From Nectonema munidae (Eukaryota; Nematomorpha; Nectonematoida; Nectonematidae), in assembly GCA_030549495.1 (NCBI GenBank), contig JAUIRK010000605.1, positions 143,289-207,288 on the forward strand: a stretch of DNA of 64,000 bases, in the 5' to 3' direction. Position 1 is the first letter of the stretch. Each line of letters starts with the position of its first letter. A program made the position numbers and the translations under genes. Positions 56,250 through 64,000 of the stretch are shown one piece after another. The notes below the pieces were generated by a model. It saw only the letters and a list, made by a program, of their open reading frames with translations, did not search any database and was not told the origin of the DNA.

Positions 56250-59150
56250 TAATGTTACATATATATTTCAACTATGCTGAATTCAGTGGTGATGTCCATT
56301 TTTTATCAAAATCAATCAAACCTGTCAAAAAATTGATTTATATTTGACAGCTCACCTCAAAAAGGAACTTTTTATTTAAATAATTATATAAAGTTTTTTA
56401 CGCATGTATACCCATTTTCAAATATGCTAAATTCAGTGGTGATATTCATTTTTTATGAAAATCAATCAAATCTGTCAAAAAATTGATCTAAATGTGACAG
56501 CTCATCTCAAAAAGGAACTTTTTATCTAAATAAGTATATAAAGTTTTTTACACATGTATACCCATTTTCAAATATGCTGAATCCAGTCGTGATTTTCATT
56601 TTTTATGAAAATCAATTAAATCTGTCAAAAAATTGATCTAAATGTGACAGCTCATCTCAAAAAGGAACTTTTTATCTAAATTAGTATATAAAGTTTTTTG
56701 CACATGTATACCCATTTTCAAATATGCTGAATTCAGTGGTGATATTCATTTTTTATGAAAATCAATCAAACCTGTCAAAAAATTGATCTAAATGTGACAA
56801 CTCATCTAAATAAGTATATAAAGTTTTTTACACATGTATACCCATTTTCAAATATGCTGAATTCAGTGGTGATATTCATTTTTTATGAAAATCAATCAAA
56901 CCTGTCAAAAAATTGATCTAAATGTGAGAGCTCATCTAAATAAGTATATAAAGTTTTTTACGCATGTATACCCATTTTCAAATATGCTAAATTCAGTGGT
57001 GATATTCATTTTTTATGAAAATCAATCAAATCTGTCAAAAAATTGATCTAAATGTGACAGCTCATCTCAAAAAGGAACTTTTTATCTAAATAAGTATATA
57101 AAGTTTTTTACACATGTATACCCATTTTCAAATATGCTGAATCCAGTCGTGATTTTCATTTTTTATGAAAATCAATTAAATCTGTCAAAAAATTGATCTA
57201 AATGTGACAGCTCATCTCAAAAAGGAACTTTTTATCTAAATAAGTATATAACGTTTTTTACACATGTATACCCATTTTCAAATATGCTGAATCCAGTGGT
57301 GATATTCATTTTTTATGAAAATCAATCAAATCTGTCAAAAAATTGATCTAAATGTGACAGCTCATCTCAAAAAGGAACTTTTTATCTAAATAAATATATA
57401 ACGTTTTTTACACATGTATACCCATTTTCAAATATGCTGAATCCAGTGGTGATATTCATTTTTTATGAAAATCAATCAAATCTGTCAAAAAATTGATCTA
57501 AATGTGACAGCTCATCTCAAAAAGGAACTTTTTATTTAAATAATTATATAAAGTTTTTTACGCATGTATACCCATTTTCAAATATGCTAAATTCAGTGGT
57601 GATATTCATTTTTTATGAAAATCAATCAAATCTGTCAAAAAATTGATCTAAATGTGACAGCTCATCTCAAAAAGGAACTTTTTATCTAAATAAGTATATA
57701 ACGTTTTTTACACATGTATACCCATTTTCAAATATGCTGAATCCAGTCGTGATTTTCATTTTTTATGAAAATCAATTAAATCTGTCAAAAAATTGATCTA
57801 AATGTGACAGCTCATCTCAAAAAGGAACTTTTTATCTAAATAAGTATATAACGTTTTTTACACATGTATACCCATTTTCAAATATGCTAAATTCAGTGGT
57901 GATATTCATTTTTTATGAAAATCAATCAAATCTGTCAAAAAATTGATCTAAATGTGACAGCACATCTCAAAAAGGAACTTTTTATCTAAATAAGTATATA
58001 ACGTTTTTTACACATGTATACCCATTTTCAAATATGCTGAATCCAGTGGTGATATTCATTTTTTATGAAAATCAATCAAATCTGTCAAAAAATTGATCTA
58101 AATGTGACAGCTCATCTCAAAAAGGAACTTTTTATCTAAATAAGTATATAACGTTTTTTACACATGTATACCCATTTTCAAATATGCTGAATCCAGTCGT
58201 GATTTTCATTTTTTATGAAAATCAATTAAATCTGTCAAAAAATTGATCTAAATGTGACAGCTCATCTCAAAAAGGAACTTTTTATCTAAATAAGTATATA
58301 ACGTTTTTTACACATGTATACCCATTTTCAAATATGCTGAATCCAGTGGTGATATTCATTTTTTATGAAAATCAATCAAATCTGTCAAAAAATTGATCTA
58401 AATGTGACAGCTCATCTCAAAAAGGAACTTTTTATCTAAATAAGTATATAACGTTTTTTACACATGTATACCCATTTTCAAATATGCTGAATCCAGTGGT
58501 GATATTCATTTTTTATGAAAATCAATCAAATCTGTCAAAAAATTGATCTAAATGTGACAGCTCATCTCAAAAAGGAACTTTTTATCTAAATAAGTATATA
58601 ACGTTTTTTACACATGTATACCCATTTTCAAATATGCTGAATCCAGTCGTGATTTTCATTTTTTATGAAAATCAATTAAATCTGTCAAAAAATTGATCTA
58701 AATGTGACAGCTCATCTCAAAAAGGAACTTTTTATCTAAATAAGTATATAACGTTTTTTACACATGTATACCCATTTTCAAATATGCTGAATCCAGTCGT
58801 GATTTTCATTTTTTATGAAAATCGATTAAATCTGTCAAAAAATTGATCTAAATGTGACAGCTCATCTCAAAAAGGAACTTTTTATCTAAATAAGTATATA
58901 ACGTTTTTTACACATGTATACCCATTTTCAAATATGCTGAATCCAGTGGTGATATTCATTTTTTATGAAAATCAATCAAATCTGTCAAAAAATTGATCTA
59001 AATGTGACAGCTCATCTCAAAAAGGAACTTTTTATCTAAATAAGTATATAACGTTTTTTACACATGTATACCCATTTTCAAATATGCTGAATCCAGTGGT
59101 GATATTCATTTTTTTATAAAAATCAATCAAAACTGTCAAAAAATTGATTT
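56250..59150. repeat. 150-bp satellite array, about 20 units
   Basis: The landmark AATATGCT recurs every 150 bases from 56421 to 59081, with two 130-bp units (56721 and 56851) lacking a 20-base block. Variants alternate: one has CAGTGGTGATATTC with ATCAATCAAA, the other CAGTCGTGATTTTC with ATCAATTAAA, in a roughly three-unit rhythm. Central units are nearly identical and edge units diverged, as expected from unequal exchange. Each unit has CTGTCA and TGACAG about 30 bases apart, a weak dyad. Two more degenerate units extend to about 59480. Confidence 0.95.
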
Positions 59151-59479
59151 ATCCCAAAAAGAAAGGATCAGGCACAGTTTTTTGAATTAGACAATTACGT
59201 TTAATAGAAAGTATAGGGAGGTGATGAAGTTTACCGTGTATGGCATTTTACACACATATACCCATTTTCAAGTAGGCTGTGTTTACTGGTTATATTCCTT
59301 TTTTTATAAATATTAGTCAAACCTGACAAAATAATTTAAATATGACAGCCCATGTCAAAATTAAAATTTTTATTCTTTTAAAGTTTTTTATACATTTTAA
59401 GTATGCAGAATTTAATGGTGATGTTCATTTTTTATGAAATCAATAAAACCTGTCAAAAAATCGATTAAACCTGTAAATC

Positions 59480-60845
59480 AATGTCAAATATATAAACCTA
59501 AAAATAACTTCTACTTGCAGTATTTCTCTGGTAATTATTTTCTTAATTTATTTAATAAACAAACTTTAGGTGTTTAATTCACTCAAAATATTTCATTCTA
59601 CAGTAACTTATGTAACTCGATAGGACCTCCATCTTTTTGGCTACAAATTCGTTATCGGCTCGTAGTCTCTACGTCATATTATAATTTACAGTATGTAATT
59701 TTGTTATTCATTCTATGATGATCGTTTCTTGGTAGCTTTTTTCATTAGAAATTTATATTCTTCAATGTGTGTTCGAAAATTTTTTTATAAGGATAAAATT
59801 ACTTTTTTCCTCTCTCAAAGCATTCTGATTAAAGAATCTTCTTGATGATCTTAGACTTGTTTATCAGTTTCGTGTATTTTATTATCAGGCCAGAATATTT
59901 GTCAACCAATCTCATTTCAAAGGATATTTTATGATGAATCATTCGTGATGTTGATTGTTCAATTAGAAAAAGTTGTCAACGTTCTTCATCTAAAAAATTA
60001 CCTCTTTGACACAAAAGGAAAAAGATGGACAAATTCAATTTAAATTAAAAATATCTTGACAGTGACAAAATTCTCACATATTGAAATCTGTGCCATTTTT
60101 GATAAATCTGACCTATTCTAAATTTTCAGATTTCCTACCCATCTTAGCTAAATGTTAACTGTAATCCTAGATGATAAGCTATAGATTTAAATATTTTTCA
60201 TTTGTAAAAGAGGAACTTATTTTTCATAATCAAAATCTTTTTTGAAGCATCTAATCTATTATATAATAATATCAACTCAAGTATAGCGAATCATATATAT
60301 ATATATAGGTAGGTATATTTCACTTTTTTGCGAACTTTTTTTTGCGTAACTTTTACCACACTTTTACACTTTGAAGCGCAAAAGTTTTGCGATGAAGGCG
60401 AATTTTTCCCATTTTTTTTTCACCTATCTACCTTATTTTTCATTCTGCGTCGGTGCGTGATGCTGACATGATCCCAAATTCTCCGCAATTGCCCGAGGCA
60501 GAGATGCAAATTTTGGCTTTTTTGGGCATTTTGGGCTTATGACAATTTTTTTTTTAAATTCACGCCAATCACATTAAACTAAACATTACTATGAATAATA
60601 ATTGCCCAAAAAATTTCTCTTTTTTATTTTCATTTTTTCGCGATGCGCTCTCAAAAATCACAATTTTTGACATTTTTAATCAAATTTTACTCATGCAAGT
60701 AAAAATTTTTTTTTTTAATATTTTCATCATGAGATGCAGATTGAGTTATATTTTTTTCTAATATTTGAAATTTTTGAAAAATCTCTATTTTTCATATATT
60801 TTTTTCATTTTAACAATTTTGTCCAAAAAAAATATGCTTGAAATC
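59480..60845. other. No supported gene
   Basis: AT-rich flank of the satellite with a TA simple repeat near 60296-60308 and imperfect GCGAA/TTCGC words around 60330-60410. No coding signal. Confidence 0.4.
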
Positions 60846-60849
60846 ACCG

Positions 60850-61830
60850 CATTTTATGCTTGAAACAAAATGTTATGCGAGAATTTTTTTTTAAAACATT
60901 TTAATCCATGCGCATCTTAAAGAGCATCCTTTTACCCACATTTTTCAATTATTTTTAGTTTTCAAAAAATTCAAAATTTTTTTTTATAACCCCTTGAACA
61001 ACATGCACATTTTTGCCATTTTTCACTATATTTTAGCGTGTAAAATGAAGATTTAAATTTTTTTTTCAATTTTTTTTGCACATTCATAAAATATAACTGA
61101 TATTTAAACACATTATGGTGAAAAAATTTGGAAAAAAAAATTTTTATTTTTAAAAAATTTTTTTTTTGTCTAAATTTGGAAAATTTAACTTTGCAACAAA
61201 ACTTTATGTGAGAAATTTTTTTAAAATCATTTTAAACCATGTTTATCTTAAAAAACATCATTTTACCTACATTTTTGAATTATTTTTAGTTTTCAAAAAA
61301 ATTCAAAATTTTTTTTATAACCCCTTGAACAATATGCACAATTTTGCCATTTTTCACTATATTTTAGCGTGTAAAATGAAGATTTAAATTTTTTTTTCAA
61401 TTTTTTTTGCACATTCATAAAATATAACTGATATTTAAACACACTATGGTGAAAAAATTTGGAAAAAATTATTTTTATTTTTAAAAAAAAATTTTTTTTG
61501 TCTAAATTTTAAAAATTTAACTATAGAACAAAAATGCCAGAAATTTTTTAAAAATCATTTTAAACCATGCCTAACTTAAAGACCACCCTTTTACCTACAT
61601 TTTTAAATTATTTTTAGTTTTCAAATAAATTCAAAAAAATTTTTTATAACACCTTGAACAATATGCACATTTTTGACATTTTTTACTATATTTTAGCGTG
61701 TAAAATGAAGAATAAAATTATTTTTTCAATTTTTTTTTCACATTCATAATATATAATTGATATTTAAACATACTACGGTGGAAAAATTTAGAAATAATTT
61801 TTTTAATTTTTTTGAAAAATTGTAAGGGGG
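60850..61830. repeat. Tandem repeat, about 330-bp unit, three copies
   Basis: The landmark CTTGAACAA[CT]ATGCACA recurs near 60993, 61325 and 61653, together with ACTATATTTTAGCGTGTAAA and CATAAAATATAACTGATATT. The third copy is the most diverged. The units are dominated by A and T runs; the 73-codon frame at 61166-61387 is a by-product. Confidence 0.8.
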
Positions 61831-62600
61831 TACCTTTACAAAATTTTCGAAAAATTTTAAACTTATCCAATTTTCTATTTTATTATTTCATTTTAAAGCA
61901 AATTTTATACTGATTACGAAAATGTAAAAATATTTTAAATTAAACATTTTTTAAATACTTTTTTTAGCCTTTGAACTTGAAAAAATGACAAAAAATTCAA
62001 CTTTGACCTCAAAAAAAATTAAAAAATCATTCGATTCATTTCAAACAAATTACATATTTGGAATCACCGTATCAAACTCTATCAGAATACGCTTTTAAAT
62101 TTTAATTTTTTTGTATTTTTCAATTTTTCCGATTTTTCAGGCCTTTTCAGGTGTCTTAAAATATGACTTTTATCACTTCTCATATATTCAACCAAAAATC
62201 AAGTTTTATATATTTTTAGAATCCTCTTATCATTCTGAATAACAATATTAACTTTATTTTACCATAAATCTTTTTATTCAAAAAAATTCATATATATTTG
62301 TATATTTTGTATATACGTGCATAATGTACTTATTTTAACCAATGAAAAAAATTCATTTACATTAAAAAAATTTTACATACTCAATATATCCAATTCATTT
62401 AATGGCTGATGATGTGTTTATTCATTCTTCTCAAGAAAGATAATAAATTTGTATGTCTATTTCAAATCTATATTTTTAATAAAACAAGATTCTTTATTAA
62501 AGTTGTTTTTCTTAATTTATAAATTTAGTTTTTTTTAGATTTCTATAAATTGATACCTACTATTGATGATAATTTTTAAACAAACTAATAGTTTTATTAA
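61831..62600. other. No feature seen
   Basis: Very AT-rich single-copy-looking sequence between two repeat arrays. Confidence 0.4.
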
Positions 62601-62605
62601 AAGAT

Positions 62606-64000
62606 TTCCTTAAAATCTAAATTATTTAGTTTATAAATTTTATTTTTCTAAACTCTATTACCTAGAATCATGCGGTACAAACAATGATCTTTCACAGGAC
62701 CTAGGATCATGCGATAACTGGACCTAGAATCACGCGTTACCAATGATCTTTCACAGGACCTAGGATCACGCGGCACCAATGATCTTTAATTGAACATAGA
62801 ATCACACGGTACCAACAATGATCTTTCACAGGACCTAGGATCACGTGTTAATTTCCTTAAAATCTAAATTATTTAGTTTATAAATTTTATTTTTCAATAA
62901 TAGATTAGTTTATAAATTTTATTTTTCAATAATAGATTTCTATAATCTTAATTATTATTTAGTTTATAAATTTTATTTTTTTAAACTCTATTACCTAGAA
63001 TCACGCGGTACCAATGATCTTTCACAGGACCTAGGATCACGTGTTCATTTCCTTAAAATCTAAATTATTTAGTTTATAAATTTTATTTTTCAATAATAGA
63101 TTAGTTTATAAATTTTATTTTTCAATAATAGATTTCTATAATCTTAATTATTATTTACTTTATAAATTTTATTTTTTTAAACTCTATTACCTAGAACACG
63201 CGGTACCAACAATGATCTTTCACAGGACCTAGGATCACGCGGTACCAATGATCTTTAACTGGACCTAGAATCACGCGGTACCAATGATCTTTAACTGGAC
63301 CTAGAATCACGCGGTACCAATGATCTTTAACTGGACCTAGAATCACGCGGTACCAATGATCTTTAACATGGGCGATATCAATGATTAAAATAAGTGGTAC
63401 CAATGATCTGTGTAGATGATTTAATGGTTATTAGGGGTATCAATGATATTTAACTGGATCACGCGGTACCAATGATCTTTAACTGGACCTAGAATCACGC
63501 GATACCAATGATCTTTAACTGGACCTATAGGATCACGTGGTACCAATGATCTTTAACTGGACCTATAGGATCACGCGGTACCAATGATCTTTAACTGGAT
63601 CTATAGGATCACGCGGTACCAATGATCTTTAACTGGACCTATAGGATCACGCGGTACCAATAATCTTTAACTGGACCTAGAATCACGCGATACCAATGAT
63701 CTTTAACTGGACCTATGAATCACAGTACCAATGATCTTTCACAGGACCTAGGATCATGCGGTACCAATGATCTTTAACTGGACCTATGAGTCACAGTACC
63801 AATGATCTTTAACTGGACCTAGAATCACGCGGTATCAATGATCTTTAACTGGACCTATGAATCACAGTACCAATGATCTTTCACAGGACCTAGGATCACG
63901 CGGTACCAATGATCTGTCACACGTCCTAGAATCATAGTACCAATGATCTGTCACACGTCCTAGAATCATAGTACCAATGATCTGTCACACGTCCTAGAAT
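62606..64000. repeat. 36-bp minisatellite with embedded 190-bp super-repeat, cut by window end
   Basis: The core unit GGTACCAATGATCTTTAACT followed by GGACCTAGAATCACGC repeats from about 62,670 to the end. Sub-types carry TTTCACAGGACCTAGGATCACG or, at the right edge, CTGTCACACGTCCTAG. Between 62606 and 63200 an AT-rich block of about 190 bp (TTCCTTAAAATCTAAATTA onward) occurs three times, each ending in a core unit. Because 36 is a multiple of three, the minus strand at 63191-63403 reads a 12-residue repeat (V-K-D-H-W-Y-R-V-I-L-G-P); I take this as a by-product. Confidence 0.95.

Noticed and set aside
56250-59150. CRISPR-like array
   Set aside because: The repeats are head-to-tail 150-bp units without unique spacers, in an animal genome.
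61166-61387. 73-codon open frame
   Set aside because: Lies within the 330-bp AT-rich tandem repeat and is low complexity.
63191-63403. 70-codon periodic open frame on the minus strand as a repeat protein gene
   Set aside because: It follows from a 36-bp repeat unit that is a multiple of three; sub-types elsewhere in the array break the frame, and there is no promoter or independent support.

Overview
This is an AT-rich animal genomic window, most likely from an arthropod; a caligid copepod such as a salmon louse fits the repeat types best, but that is inference from memory and not proven here. There are no bacterial operons, ribosomal RNAs or CRISPR arrays. Nearly every recognisable coding stretch belongs to a decayed transposable element, and the rest looks like intron or intergenic DNA. 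A few short open stretches bounded by good splice signals (442-723, 2527-2653 and 14528-14609 on the minus strand; 45040-45100 on the plus strand) are the best candidates for host exons. I could not name any of them.

Layout. 0-6 kb: two candidate exons, a cluster of TTAA-flanked miniature elements (one nested in another), and the 3' part of a LINE on the minus strand. 6.2-7.25 kb: a short Tigger/pogo element with its TA duplication. 7.3-15.9 kb: mostly featureless, with a GC-richer spot at 8.9-9.1 kb and a candidate exon at 14.5 kb. 15.9-19.4 kb: a 282-bp hAT-type MITE, a decayed transposase-like gene of an unnamed family (minus), and a LINE reverse-transcriptase remnant (plus). 20.7-24 kb: an unassigned coding-like patch and hAT MITEs. 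24.5-28.0 kb: a broken Ty3/Gypsy retroelement followed directly by a Mutator-like (MULE) transposase remnant. 30-32.3 kb: more TTAA MITEs and a tRNA-derived SINE with an 11-bp target duplication. 32.76-35.78 kb: a nearly full-length piggyBac with TTAA at both ends, carrying a GC-rich hairpin insert in its transposase. 37.5-39.3 kb: a strongly strand-skewed tract. 39.4-40.3 kb: a Tc1/mariner-superfamily transposase pseudogene (DD41D spacing). 41.3-43.2 kb: a 1.9-kb element with long inverted ends and a hAT MITE nested inside. 43.65-54.3 kb: an inverted repeat pair about 9.6 kb apart enclosing a very AT-rich tract and a jerky/Tigger-like element. 54.8-56.2 kb: a second copy of the unnamed transposase-like family, abutting a 150-bp satellite of about 20 units (56.25-59.15 kb). 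60.8-61.8 kb: three units of a roughly 330-bp repeat. 62.6-64.0 kb: a 36-bp minisatellite that runs off the end of the window.

How the parts relate. The elements do not form a pathway. They record waves of insertion: TTAA MITEs inserted into older TTAA MITEs, a hAT MITE inserted into a larger element, and a Tigger inserted into an older repeat. The two most similar MITE copies (1411-1539 and 53537-53664) differ at only a few positions, so that family moved fairly recently. The piggyBac at 32.8 kb has similar but not identical ends and is a candidate relative of whatever mobilised the MITEs.
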